Source: JAJRRS01 sp965230275 (GTDB lineage: Bacteria; Planctomycetota; Phycisphaerae; Phycisphaerales; Phycisphaeraceae). From it: a stretch of DNA of 64,000 bases. The notes under the pieces were generated by a model. That model was not told where the DNA came from and ran no database searches. It saw only the letters and a list, made by a program, of their open reading frames with translations. Below are positions 17,251 through 25,291 of this stretch, piece by piece; position 1 is the first letter of the stretch, and every line of letters starts with the position of its first letter. The DNA is taken from the NCBI GenBank assembly GCA_965230275.1, contig CBDDKO010000002.1, positions 558,001-622,000 of the forward strand, written 5' to 3'. The translations under genes and the position numbers were made by a program.

Positions 17251-17256
17251 TATAAT
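17251..17256 (+). promoter_or_regulatory. -10 element of galK
   Basis: A perfect TATAAT ending 8 bases before the galK ATG, with no Shine-Dalgarno between them. The predicted transcript start falls 1-2 bases before the ATG. No good -35 is visible. Confidence 0.5.
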
Positions 17257-17264
17257 CCGGGGCT

Positions 17265-18461
17265 ATGCCTGACACCCTCCTTACCGGACTGACCGACCAG
17301 ATTGGCCGAACGCGCGAGGCGTTCGCTGAGGTTTTCGGCGATGAGCCGACGATCGCGGCGACCGCCCCGGGCCGGGTGAACCTGATCGGAGAGCACACGG
17401 ACTACAACGACGGCTTCGTGCTGCCGATGGCGATCGAGCGCCAGAGCGTGGTGTTGGTCCGCCCCCGCGCCGACAAGATGGCGCGCATCCGTTCGACGTC
17501 GATCCCCGGCGAAGCCTTGTTCCCCGTGGACATCGACGGCGAGCAGATTAAATCGGCACCTATCGGGCTTGGCGACCCGGACTGGTCAAGGTATCTCCGC
17601 GGTGTCGTCGCCTTCAGCTACACACCCACCGGGTTCGATTTACTCTTGGATTCCAATGTGCCGACCGGCGGCGGGCTCTCTTCGTCTGCCTCGATCGAGT
17701 TGGCAGCGGCCACGGCGCTGGAAGCGCTGGGCGGTATCCACTTCGACCCCGTCACCAAGGCCATGCTCTGTCAGATGGCGGAACACCGCTACGGCGGGAC
17801 GCCCTGCGGCACCATGGACCAGTTCATTAGCGCGATGGGCAAGCAGGGCCGGGCGCTGCTGATCGATTGTCGGGACCATTCGACCCGTGACGTCAAACTG
17901 GACGGCGATGCACTTGCGGTGTTGATCATCAACTCAAACGTGAAGCATGAGCTTGCCGGCGGCGAATATGCTGAGCGGCGCACCCAGTGCGAGGAAGCGG
18001 CCTCGGCGATGGGCGTTTCGAGTCTGCGTGATGCCGATGTAGACATGCTTGCCGGGGCCAAGGCGAAGCTGACCGACCTCCAGTACAACCGGGCCGAGCA
18101 CGTGATCAAGGAGAACGCCCGCACGCTGGCCTTTGCCGACGCGTTTGCCCTGCATGATCTGAACGCGGTGGGCGAGGCGATGTTCGCATCACACGCATCA
18201 CTGCGGGACCTGTACGAGGTCTCGACGCCGGAGCTGGACCTGCTGGTCGAGCTGGCCGCGGATCACCAGGGCAAGCAGGGCGTGATCGGCGCACGGATGA
18301 CCGGCGGCGGCTTCGGCGGCTGCACGGTCAACCTCGTGCAGGCAGAACAATCCGAGGCGATTTCCGACGCCATCTGCCAGGCATACAAAGAGAAGACCGG
18401 CACCGAGGCCTCGGCGTTCGTCACCAAGGCGGCCGACGGCGCTCGGCTGGTCGATCTCTAA
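17265..18461 (+). CDS. galK: Galactokinase
   Basis: 398 residues, GHMP kinase. It phosphorylates galactose at C1 in the Leloir pathway. The galactokinase signature GRVNLIGEHTDYNDGFVLPM is at about residues 36-55, the GHMP ATP loop is VPTGGGLSSSASIELA (about 131-146), the catalytic Asp is in CGTMDQFISAMG, and the C-terminal motif is ARMTGGGFGGCTVNL. The start is fixed by the short N-terminus typical of the family and by the TATAAT just upstream. It ends 6 bases from the convergent TIM-barrel gene. Other Leloir genes (galT, galE) are not in the window. Its presence near a GH35 beta-galactosidase and sulfatases supports galactose-containing polysaccharides as a food source (inference). Confidence 0.96.
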   Translation: MPDTLLTGLTDQIGRTREAFAEVFGDEPTIAATAPGRVNLIGEHTDYNDGFVLPMAIERQSVVLVRPRADKMARIRSTSIPGEALFPVDIDGEQIKSAPIGLGDPDWSRYLRGVVAFSYTPTGFDLLLDSNVPTGGGLSSSASIELAAATALEALGGIHFDPVTKAMLCQMAEHRYGGTPCGTMDQFISAMGKQGRALLIDCRDHSTRDVKLDGDALAVLIINSNVKHELAGGEYAERRTQCEEAASAMGVSSLRDADVDMLAGAKAKLTDLQYNRAEHVIKENARTLAFADAFALHDLNAVGEAMFASHASLRDLYEVSTPELDLLVELAADHQGKQGVIGARMTGGGFGGCTVNLVQAEQSEAISDAICQAYKEKTGTEASAFVTKAADGARLVDL

Positions 18462-18467
18462 ATCATA

Positions 18468-19409
18468 TTAGAAGTCATCACATGAACGGTAGGCGTCGAT
18501 CAGCTTCTGCTCGCCCGCTTTGCCCTTGCCGCTTAGGCCGTGCTCCATGCCGACGATCCCGTCGAAGCCCTTCTTGTGCAGGTGGGCGAAGATGTTGCGG
18601 TAGTTGATCTCGCCGGTCCCGGGTTCCTTCCGGCCGGGGTTATCGCCGACCTGGATGTAGGCGATGTGCTTCCACGCCTTGTTCATGTTGGGGATCAGGT
18701 GGCCCTCAGCGATCTGCTGGTGGTAGAGGTCGTCGAGGATCTTGCAGGAAGGGGAGTTGACCGCCTCGCAGATGAGATAAGCTTGGGGGACCTTGCTCAG
18801 ATACATGCCCGGGTGGTTGGCCCAGGGATTGAGCGGCTCGAGCACCATCACCAGCCCGGCCGGCTCGCAGACCTCGCACATCGCTCGCAGGCAGTCCACG
18901 ACGTTCGCGGTCTGGTAGTCCCACTCCATGTTATCGACGAACGGCCCGGGCACGATGGTGACCCATTTGGCGTTGACGCGCTTCGCGACCTCGACCGCCT
19001 TACGCATCTGATCCTGCAGCTTCTTGCGGGCATCGGCGCCGCCGCGGACATAGGTCGGCTCGCGCCACTCGGCGTGCGCCACGAATACGCCCATCGTCAT
19101 GCCCAAGTCGCTCATGGCCTTGGCGACGCGTTCCTGGTCGGCGACGGACCGGCCCATCATGTTGTTGTCTTCCCAGGCGCGGAAGCCGACCGAGTGCGCG
19201 AACTTGAGCTGGTCCACAAGGTCATCGCCGGCATGGTGCTTAAACATGCCGAAGTGGGGCGCGTACTTGAGCTTGAAGGGCGGTTCACTAGACATGGTTT
19301 GCTCTTTCTGTGTGGACTGTGTGGATTCGTCCGCGGCCACCTGAGAAGAGGCGGCGAGGCCTGCGGCGGATGCGATGCTGGTGGCCAGGAAGTTTCGACG
19401 GTTCATCAT
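18468..19409 (-). CDS. Tat-exported TIM-barrel sugar isomerase-like protein (Hyi family)
   Basis: 313 residues. Begins MMNRRNFLATSIASAAGLAAS, a twin-arginine signal (NRRNFL) with a hydrophobic stretch and an Ala-rich cleavage region, so the mature protein is exported folded. The rest is an AP-endonuclease-2/xylose isomerase-like TIM barrel of the hydroxypyruvate isomerase type: WEDNNMMGRSV, VTIVPGPFVDN, LVMVLEPLNPW with a metal-binding Glu, HIAYIQVGDNPGRKEPGTGEINYR and GIVGMEHG. Such Tat-exported isomerase-like proteins are abundant in planctomycetes but rarely characterised. Its ATG overlaps the stop of the apbE gene upstream (ATGATGA), so the two are co-translated. An internal Met at residue 39 could give a cytoplasmic form. 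Confidence 0.82.
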   Translation of the reverse strand: MMNRRNFLATSIASAAGLAASSQVAADESTQSTQKEQTMSSEPPFKLKYAPHFGMFKHHAGDDLVDQLKFAHSVGFRAWEDNNMMGRSVADQERVAKAMSDLGMTMGVFVAHAEWREPTYVRGGADARKKLQDQMRKAVEVAKRVNAKWVTIVPGPFVDNMEWDYQTANVVDCLRAMCEVCEPAGLVMVLEPLNPWANHPGMYLSKVPQAYLICEAVNSPSCKILDDLYHQQIAEGHLIPNMNKAWKHIAYIQVGDNPGRKEPGTGEINYRNIFAHLHKKGFDGIVGMEHGLSGKGKAGEQKLIDAYRSCDDF

Positions 19410-20422
19410 GGTCGTGGCTCCGTGAGTGGGGCGGTGCTTGGGTCTGACAGTGTAACAACCCAGGCGCGTGCGTCGGGGTGGTGCTTGTCAAGAAGGTCGG
19501 TGTAATCATCTTCGGGCATGATCGTGCCGATCGTCGCTAGCGGGTCGGCCGACAACCCCGTGGGCGCGACCACCATGCAAGCCCGCCGCGTGAGAACCGG
19601 CTTGCCCGTGCGCGGGTCGATGATGTGGCCATACCGTTTGCCATCGATCACGACGAATTGGACCGTGTCACCAGAGATCGCTACGGCACAATTCGACAGA
19701 CGCTGGGTCGGTAATGTCTCAGGCTCGGGCTCAACCAACCACCCGGCCTGCCCCGGCGGCGCGTCCCCGAACACCATGTCCCCGCCGGCCTCGAACATAC
19801 AGCTATTGATGCCTTGCTCACGCAGCACGCGGACCGCTTCGTCACCGATGTACCCCTTGGCGATCCCACCCAGGTCCAGTTGCATACCGGGGATAAGCCT
19901 CTGAACCGTCCGGCGTGATGCATCCATTCGAATGTGCGTATAGCCAACACGGCTGAATGCTTCTTCAACCGCCGTATCCGCCGGCAAGACCCGATCCCGG
20001 CGAGCCTGACGCCATAACCGTGTGACCGGCGCAGCGGTCGGATCGAACAGACCCTGCGTCTGCTCTGCTAGCTGTAACGAAGCCGAGAGCACTTCGAATA
20101 ACTCGTCTGACACTACGACTGGACGACCAACCGGCTCACGAAGCAGCCGTGACAATTCCGAATCTCTCTCATAGTCCGACAGGATCAGATTCAATTCCGC
20201 GATGCGTTCGAAGGCGGCCTTGCAGGCGCGTCGGCCTGTCGCAAGATCATTGGCGTATACACGCAGATACACGGGCATACCCATGTGCGTTTGCGTCACT
20301 TCTACCAGTACTTCCTTGCCGATCGTCGATATGTCCGCTTCATCAGCAGATGTATTGACGGTATATATGGCAAGGGATAGGATTGCCGGCATGATGTGAA
20401 TGATCGGGTGACATCCGGTCAT
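19406..20422 (-). CDS. apbE: FAD:protein FMN transferase (ApbE)
   Basis: 338 residues from the first ATG; ATG 20392 would start MPAILSLAIYTVNTSADEAD, which looks like a signal peptide. ApbE moves FMN from FAD to a threonine of target proteins outside the cytoplasm, using Mg. Seen: MGMPVYLRVY, LSDYERDSELSRL, GLFDPTAAPVTRLW, the FAD-site motif LDLGGIAKGYIGDEAV, SCMFEAGGDM, GHIIDPRTGKPV and a metal-site GLSADPLAT. Target proteins for flavinylation (NqrB, NosR, or FMN-binding domain proteins) are not in this window. Overlaps the TIM-barrel gene by 4 bases, and is divergent from the YceI-SUMF1 gene, whose start is 70 bases away. Confidence 0.92.
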   Translation of the reverse strand: MTGCHPIIHIMPAILSLAIYTVNTSADEADISTIGKEVLVEVTQTHMGMPVYLRVYANDLATGRRACKAAFERIAELNLILSDYERDSELSRLLREPVGRPVVVSDELFEVLSASLQLAEQTQGLFDPTAAPVTRLWRQARRDRVLPADTAVEEAFSRVGYTHIRMDASRRTVQRLIPGMQLDLGGIAKGYIGDEAVRVLREQGINSCMFEAGGDMVFGDAPPGQAGWLVEPEPETLPTQRLSNCAVAISGDTVQFVVIDGKRYGHIIDPRTGKPVLTRRACMVVAPTGLSADPLATIGTIMPEDDYTDLLDKHHPDARAWVVTLSDPSTAPLTEPRP

Positions 20423-20492
20423 GTCGTAATGTTAATGCTCGCCGTGCCAACCGGCAACGAGCATTCTCCAAAATACAGTCATAAGGGCTGCC

Positions 20493-22064
20493 ATGAAGAA
20501 AGCGTTAGTGATCGTGCCGGTCGCGTTGGTCGCTGCTGCAGTAGCGGTCTACTTCTTGATCCCCGATGCTCGTGATGAAACCGAGGGTTTGACTTCGGCA
20601 TTGGTTGGCGCGCCCGGACAACCAGAAGCAATTACCCTCGATACAAGCGGATTGACCGAGCTTGCCATCACGTCGGACAACACGAGCGTCGGCTTCTCAT
20701 GCGCCAAAACCCTGGCGGGCAAAACCCTGGTGATGCGCGGCGGTTGGAGCGGGAAGTTTGGCAGCGAGCTTCAAGGCACGATCGGAGTCGATCCTGTCAG
20801 CCACACGCCATTCACACTTTCAGCCAAGGCGCGAATCGACTCGCTCTGGTCCGAACACGACCAGCTGACTGAAGCACTGCTCACGAAGGGTTTTTTCAGT
20901 CCCGAAGCGCACCCTTGGGCAGCGTTTGAAGGCAAGATCATCCCATCGATCAAGCAGCCGACCGGCAAGGCAGGCGATTCCGGGGAAGAGCTCACTGTCG
21001 CGGGCAACTTTACGCTCAACGGCATCACCAAACGGATCGAGTTCCCCGCTACGGTCATCCGATCCGACAAGACCCTCACGCTCGCCAGCAAGTTCAGCCT
21101 CGACCGCAAGGCTTTCGATGTGAACTTCACCGACGAGGGCGGTTTCGGTCTGCTGACGGATGAAGACATCGCCCACAAGGTCGCCATCACCCTGAACATC
21201 GAGCTGCCGCTGGATACCGAACCCACCGACGACGGCACGACTGTCGCCGAAGCCGATCCCGATGCAGAGACGAACGATACCGGTGCTCAGGACTCGACCG
21301 AGAATTGGCCCACGACCTTCACCGAGACGATCCCCGCGACGCAGGTAGACTTCGAGATGGTCATGGTTCCCAGTGATCCGGCCACCGGCACGCAGCCTTT
21401 CTATATCGGCAAGCATGAGGTGACTTGGGACGAGTTCATGCCGTGGGTTCAGGGCAAGGACCTTGATAGCGAAGAACAGGTCGGCGAGGAGCGTGCACTA
21501 AAGCTACGGCCAAGCGCGCCGTATGGCTCGGTGGACCGCAACTTCGGAATGTACCGCCGCCCGGCACTGAGCATGTCGCGCAAGTCGGCCGAGCTGTATT
21601 GCCAATGGCTGAGCGAACAGACCGGCAGGCCGTACCGACTCCCAACCGAGACCGAGTGGGAACACGCCTACACCATGGGCGGCTCAGACCCGAAAGCCTC
21701 GCCGTCGATGGAAGACGCCGACCTGATCGCGACCTATGATGAAAACGCCTGGGACGACAGCATCGGCGATTGGGCCACCACCCAGATCGGCAAGCGTGAG
21801 CCCAATACCCTGGGTATCCACGACATGGCCGGCAACGTAGCGGAGTGGGTAACCGACACGGGCGACGAACGGGTGGTCCGCGGCGGGCACTTCGAGTCGC
21901 CGCTGGATGAGCTTGGCGTCGGCCGGCTTGTAGAGGACATGGACGAATGGAACCGGGACTACCCGAATGAGCCCAAGAGCCAATGGTGGTATGTTAATGC
22001 TCGGTGGGTGGGGCTGCGTGTTGTGTGTGATGCGCCGCCAAGCGTCAGTGATGCATCTGAATAA
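20493..22064 (+). CDS. YceI domain fused to SUMF1/FGE-like domain, membrane-anchored
   Basis: 523 residues. Residues 1-23 are a signal anchor (MKKALVIVPVALVAAAVAVYF). Residues about 45-245 are a YceI-like lipocalin-type domain (VGFSCAKTLAG, SAKARIDSLWSEHDQLTEALLTKGFF, VAGNFTLNGITKRIEFP), a fold known to bind polyisoprenoids. An acidic Asp/Thr-rich linker (about 238-270) leads to a SUMF1/formylglycine-generating-enzyme-like domain (FYIGKHEVTWDEFMPW, PYRLPTETEWEHAY, LGIHDMAGNVAEWV, VVRGGHF, WVGLRVVCD). The cysteine pair of true formylglycine-generating enzyme is missing (the region after RGGHF has no Cys), so sulfatase maturation is unlikely; a lectin-like or scaffold role is possible. The Gfo/Idh gene follows 31 bases later. 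I know of no described protein with this fusion. Confidence 0.8.
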   Translation: MKKALVIVPVALVAAAVAVYFLIPDARDETEGLTSALVGAPGQPEAITLDTSGLTELAITSDNTSVGFSCAKTLAGKTLVMRGGWSGKFGSELQGTIGVDPVSHTPFTLSAKARIDSLWSEHDQLTEALLTKGFFSPEAHPWAAFEGKIIPSIKQPTGKAGDSGEELTVAGNFTLNGITKRIEFPATVIRSDKTLTLASKFSLDRKAFDVNFTDEGGFGLLTDEDIAHKVAITLNIELPLDTEPTDDGTTVAEADPDAETNDTGAQDSTENWPTTFTETIPATQVDFEMVMVPSDPATGTQPFYIGKHEVTWDEFMPWVQGKDLDSEEQVGEERALKLRPSAPYGSVDRNFGMYRRPALSMSRKSAELYCQWLSEQTGRPYRLPTETEWEHAYTMGGSDPKASPSMEDADLIATYDENAWDDSIGDWATTQIGKREPNTLGIHDMAGNVAEWVTDTGDERVVRGGHFESPLDELGVGRLVEDMDEWNRDYPNEPKSQWWYVNARWVGLRVVCDAPPSVSDASE

Positions 22065-22095
22065 AGCACAGGACCTCGGATCATAGGAGTAGATC

Positions 22096-23412
22096 ATGAG
22101 CGATATCACAGGGAAGGATCGGGGTAACGAAGTCAACGATTTGGGGCTGACCCGCCGAACATTCCTCCAGGGCTCAGCGGCGGTCGCCGCGGCGACGATC
22201 GTGCCGGGTTGGCTCGGTGCGTCGGCATATGCCCAGGGCGGTGATTCAGGCCTGAAGATCGCGCTGGTCGGCTGCGGCGGCCGGGGCCGGGGCGCGCTGG
22301 CTAATGCCATAGAAGCGGCAGAGGCACTGGGCATCGGCCTGACGTGCGTCGCCGTGTGCGACTACTTCCCCAACCGCGCCCAGAGCGCTGGGGAAAGCAA
22401 CGGCGTGCCGAAGGAGATGCAGTTCGTCGGCCCGAGTGGTTACAAGCAGCTGATGCAGACCGACGCCGACATCGTCATTCTCGCCACCCCGCCCAGCTTC
22501 CGACCGGTCCACCTCGAGGCCGCGGTCAATGCCGGCAAGCACGTGTTTATCGAGAAGCCCGTGGCGGTGGACCCGCCCGGATGCCGCAAAGTCATGAGCA
22601 TGGGTGAACTCGCCGAGAGCAAGGGCCTGAACATCGTCGCCGGCACACACCGCCGCCACGATGCGGATTACAAGAAGCACGCCCAGGCCGTCCACGACGG
22701 CGCGATCGGCACGATCCTCAACGGCCAGATCTACTGGTGCGCCGGCCGGCTCTGGTACAGGACACGCAACGAAGGCGAGAGCGCCGCCGACTACATGATC
22801 CGCAACTGGGTCAGTTTCAGCGAACTCTCAGGCGACCACATCGTCGAGCAGCACGTCCATCAGATCGACCTCGCCAACTGGTTCATCGGCCGCACGCCGG
22901 TCTCAGCCGTCGGGTTCGGCAGCCGCCAACGCCGCGTGACCGGCAACCAATACGACAACTTCAGCATCCAGTACGACTACGGCGACGGGTGCGTGATCCA
23001 GTCAATGTGCCGGCAGATCAATGACTGTTGGAACCGCGTGGCCGCCTCGTTCACCGGGACCGAAGGCCGCGTCTGGGACAACCGCCGGATCATCCGCAAC
23101 GACCGCACCAAGGTCGCGCTTGCTGATATCGAAGGGCACGAGAAAGCGTTCACGCAGGAGCACATCGCACTGCAGCAAGCGATCATCAGCGGTGAGCGGA
23201 TCAACCAGGCCCAGGACGTTGCCGCCTCCACGCTCACAGCCGTCATGGGCCGAATCTCGGCCTACTCCGGCGAAATGGTCAAGTGGGACGACGTGATGCA
23301 CGACAAGAGCAGCGCCTGGTACGACCTGTCGCTGGCCGCGTCGCCGCAGGACTATGAAGCCGGCACGGTAGTCCTCCCGGAAGAGGACATCGCCCCGATG
23401 CCCGGCGCTTGA
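22096..23412 (+). CDS. Tat-exported Gfo/Idh/MocA oxidoreductase
   Basis: 438 residues. A twin-arginine signal is plain: LTRRTFLQGSAAVAAATIV followed by ASAYAQGG, with cleavage after AYA. The Rossmann nucleotide loop is LKIALVGCGGRGRGALAN at about residue 52, the catalytic-site motif is IEKPVAVDPPG near 151, and WYRTRNEGESAADYMIRNWVSFSELSGDHIVEQHVHQIDLANWF is the segment typical of planctomycete/Bacteroidetes exported members related to the GH109-like group. Such proteins bind NAD(H) tightly and act on sugars outside the cytoplasm. Good ribosome site AGGAG 8 bases before the ATG. Follows the YceI-SUMF1 gene, probably in one operon, and is convergent with the GH30 gene. Confidence 0.88.
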   Translation: MSDITGKDRGNEVNDLGLTRRTFLQGSAAVAAATIVPGWLGASAYAQGGDSGLKIALVGCGGRGRGALANAIEAAEALGIGLTCVAVCDYFPNRAQSAGESNGVPKEMQFVGPSGYKQLMQTDADIVILATPPSFRPVHLEAAVNAGKHVFIEKPVAVDPPGCRKVMSMGELAESKGLNIVAGTHRRHDADYKKHAQAVHDGAIGTILNGQIYWCAGRLWYRTRNEGESAADYMIRNWVSFSELSGDHIVEQHVHQIDLANWFIGRTPVSAVGFGSRQRRVTGNQYDNFSIQYDYGDGCVIQSMCRQINDCWNRVAASFTGTEGRVWDNRRIIRNDRTKVALADIEGHEKAFTQEHIALQQAIISGERINQAQDVAASTLTAVMGRISAYSGEMVKWDDVMHDKSSAWYDLSLAASPQDYEAGTVVLPEEDIAPMPGA

Positions 23413-23449
23413 TGGACTTAGGGATCTAGAGCCAATACGCTCGCAACTG

Positions 23450-24865
23450 TTATCGTGTCTGACGGGGCAGCGCGATGGTCGCGATCGAACGGGCGGGCAG
23501 GACGACAACCCCGGCCTCCGCTTCGCGCTCTTCCATGGCGACCGACTCGTCTGTCACCCAGTATTGGGTAGGCGCTTTGTATTCGCTCTGCTTGGCGACG
23601 GGCTTGACGTGAATCTGCTCGTCCGTCGGGTTGGTCATGACCAGGGCCAGCTGATCGTTATCAGGCGACAGATAGGCCGAAGCCATCACGTTTCCAGCCT
23701 CATGCCCCACGCCGACGCGCTGATAACCCGGCCGGACGAACCGAGAGTAATGCCCCAACACCCATAGGCGACGTGTAACCTCGATCTTCTTTTCTTCAGA
23801 GCTGGCGTAGATCAGTGAGTCGCCGTAGCCGCCCGCGGCGATCGCCAACCACCACTGCCAGGTGACGACCGAACCGATCGTCAGGTCCTCGTGCATGACC
23901 TTCGCCATGTGCAGGGCACCTTCCATGCCGGTGTCGTGGACGCTGCGCATCTCGCAGTACTCGGTCATGGCCAGGTTTTTTTCTGGGTAGTTTTCCTTCA
24001 TCCAATTGGTTAGATTCCGCTTCTTATTCGGTCCGGACCAGTAGGAATGCACCGCCAGCGAATCGAGCGTCTCGCGGATGACCGGATCGGAAAACAGGGC
24101 TTTGGCGTAACGGTCACTACCTTGCCAGGCACCTGACTCCGGGGCTTCAATCTTCACATCCATCTCGCGCCGCTTGACCTCATCGATCACGGCCCGGACA
24201 GCCACGGCGGCCTGCTGGGGGTTGTAATGGCAGCCTTCCTGGCCCCGCCAGTCCCGGCCCCACGTCCACTGCGGCTCGTTGATCGGCGAGAGCGTGACGT
24301 GAGGCAGGTCCAGTTCCTGCTTCAGGTGTTCCGTGACGTCGGCCAGATAACTGGCGAACTCGCCCGCCGCGCCTTCCTTGAGGTTCGCGCCGCCATTGGG
24401 TCCGCCGCTGGTCAGGCCGTTGATCGTCAGCCGGGCCGGGGGGCTGTTGGCAAACAGCACAAAGTGCTCGACACCCAGCGCGCGGATGTCGCGGAGGTAG
24501 CCGATCCCGACCGCGTCGGCGTCGAAGTCGTACTTACCCGGGGCGGTCTCGATGGTGGGAGTACGGCGCTCGGGGTGATAGATCGAGTCGCCTTCCCCGG
24601 CGGGGATGTTGTACCGGTAGATGCTCAGGTCCGCACCCTCGTCAGTAAACAGCAGCCGGAGCAGCCGGTCCTGATCCGCTTTGGGGTAGTCCTTCACCCA
24701 CGTTGGCCACCACGCACCGGAAGCCCCGAAGCCCTCGATGTGTTGATGTCGCTCTGCCGCATCGATCGTCACAGCGACGGCGCCGCCATCCGCGTAGGCG
24801 TTAGAGTTGAATTGGCACCCCATGCTGATTAAGCATGCAAACAGTAAATATATTTGGTGTTTCAT
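23450..24865 (-). CDS. Glycoside hydrolase family 30-like, secreted
   Basis: 471 residues. N-terminal signal MKHQIYLLFACLISMGCQF...AYA; the cysteine at 17 could be a non-canonical lipid site. The catalytic (beta/alpha)8 barrel starts at IEGFGASGAWW (43-53), and has the acid/base glutamate E197 in LSPINEPQW and the nucleophile E302 in AMTEYCEM. A C-terminal beta-sandwich (about 385-470) completes the GH30 plan. Family members cleave beta-glucosides, beta-galactosides, beta-xylans or beta-1,6-glucans; the 'HSYW' and 'TEYCEM' surroundings do not settle which. TACAAT on the minus strand ends 9 bases before the ATG. It is transcribed away from the GH35-sulfatase run but shares the 426-base spacer with it. 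Confidence 0.82.
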   Translation of the reverse strand: MKHQIYLLFACLISMGCQFNSNAYADGGAVAVTIDAAERHQHIEGFGASGAWWPTWVKDYPKADQDRLLRLLFTDEGADLSIYRYNIPAGEGDSIYHPERRTPTIETAPGKYDFDADAVGIGYLRDIRALGVEHFVLFANSPPARLTINGLTSGGPNGGANLKEGAAGEFASYLADVTEHLKQELDLPHVTLSPINEPQWTWGRDWRGQEGCHYNPQQAAVAVRAVIDEVKRREMDVKIEAPESGAWQGSDRYAKALFSDPVIRETLDSLAVHSYWSGPNKKRNLTNWMKENYPEKNLAMTEYCEMRSVHDTGMEGALHMAKVMHEDLTIGSVVTWQWWLAIAAGGYGDSLIYASSEEKKIEVTRRLWVLGHYSRFVRPGYQRVGVGHEAGNVMASAYLSPDNDQLALVMTNPTDEQIHVKPVAKQSEYKAPTQYWVTDESVAMEEREAEAGVVVLPARSIATIALPRQTR

Positions 24866-24874
24866 TGGCTGGGG

Positions 24875-24880
24875 ATTGTA
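24875..24880 (-). promoter_or_regulatory. -10 element of GH30 gene
   Basis: TACAAT on the minus strand, 9 bases before the ATG, with no Shine-Dalgarno between them; another candidate leaderless start. Confidence 0.4.
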
Positions 24881-25112
24881 TCGGAATGACCGGCTCGGTT
24901 CTATGAGAATTCACTGATTCCATCCTTGTTACGTCAGCCGACCATGCCTGGTTGTCATCGGAGCGAGAAACGTCTGAAAATAGACCGCAGCCAACCCCAG
25001 TTTTTGCGTCCTTTTTTTAATTATTTCCGACATTTCCACTGGTTCGCCACGTCATAACGCTGACCATGTGTCAATAAGCATCACGGCACAGTGACGCCGC
25101 TGGATTGGGTAG

Positions 25113-25142
25113 TTGTCTCGATCTATATCAGATTGCTATTCT
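25113..25142 (+). promoter_or_regulatory. Possible promoter of the GH35-sulfatase operon
   Basis: TTGTCT (25113-25118) and TATTCT (25137-25142) with an 18-base spacer, moderate matches to sigma-70 hexamers. It would leave a 5' leader of about 140 bases before the GH35 ATG. Confidence 0.35.
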
Positions 25143-25291
25143 GAGGCCCCGGCAGCACTGGAGGCCCCCAAGAAGATTACCCCTGACGACATCGAAACGA
25201 ATCCGGTCGTCCACCAACAGTGCGACGCCAGGCAATACCCCAACGTGTATCGTAATCAGACCGAGTCCCCCGTATCAGGACGTCCCCAACC

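Larger units (their letters stand above)
24866..25291. other. Divergent spacer between GH30 and GH35 genes
   Basis: No convincing gene. Lower GC than the genes, including a T-run with an AT-rich stretch near 25010-25030. Holds the GH30 -10 (24875-24880) and a possible GH35 promoter (25113-25142). Short open frames near 25105-25330 have no ribosome site and run into the GH35 gene out of frame. Confidence 0.6.

Noticed and set aside
20493..22064. Formylglycine-generating enzyme for the sulfatases
   Set aside because: The active-site cysteines of true FGE are absent in the SUMF1-like domain.
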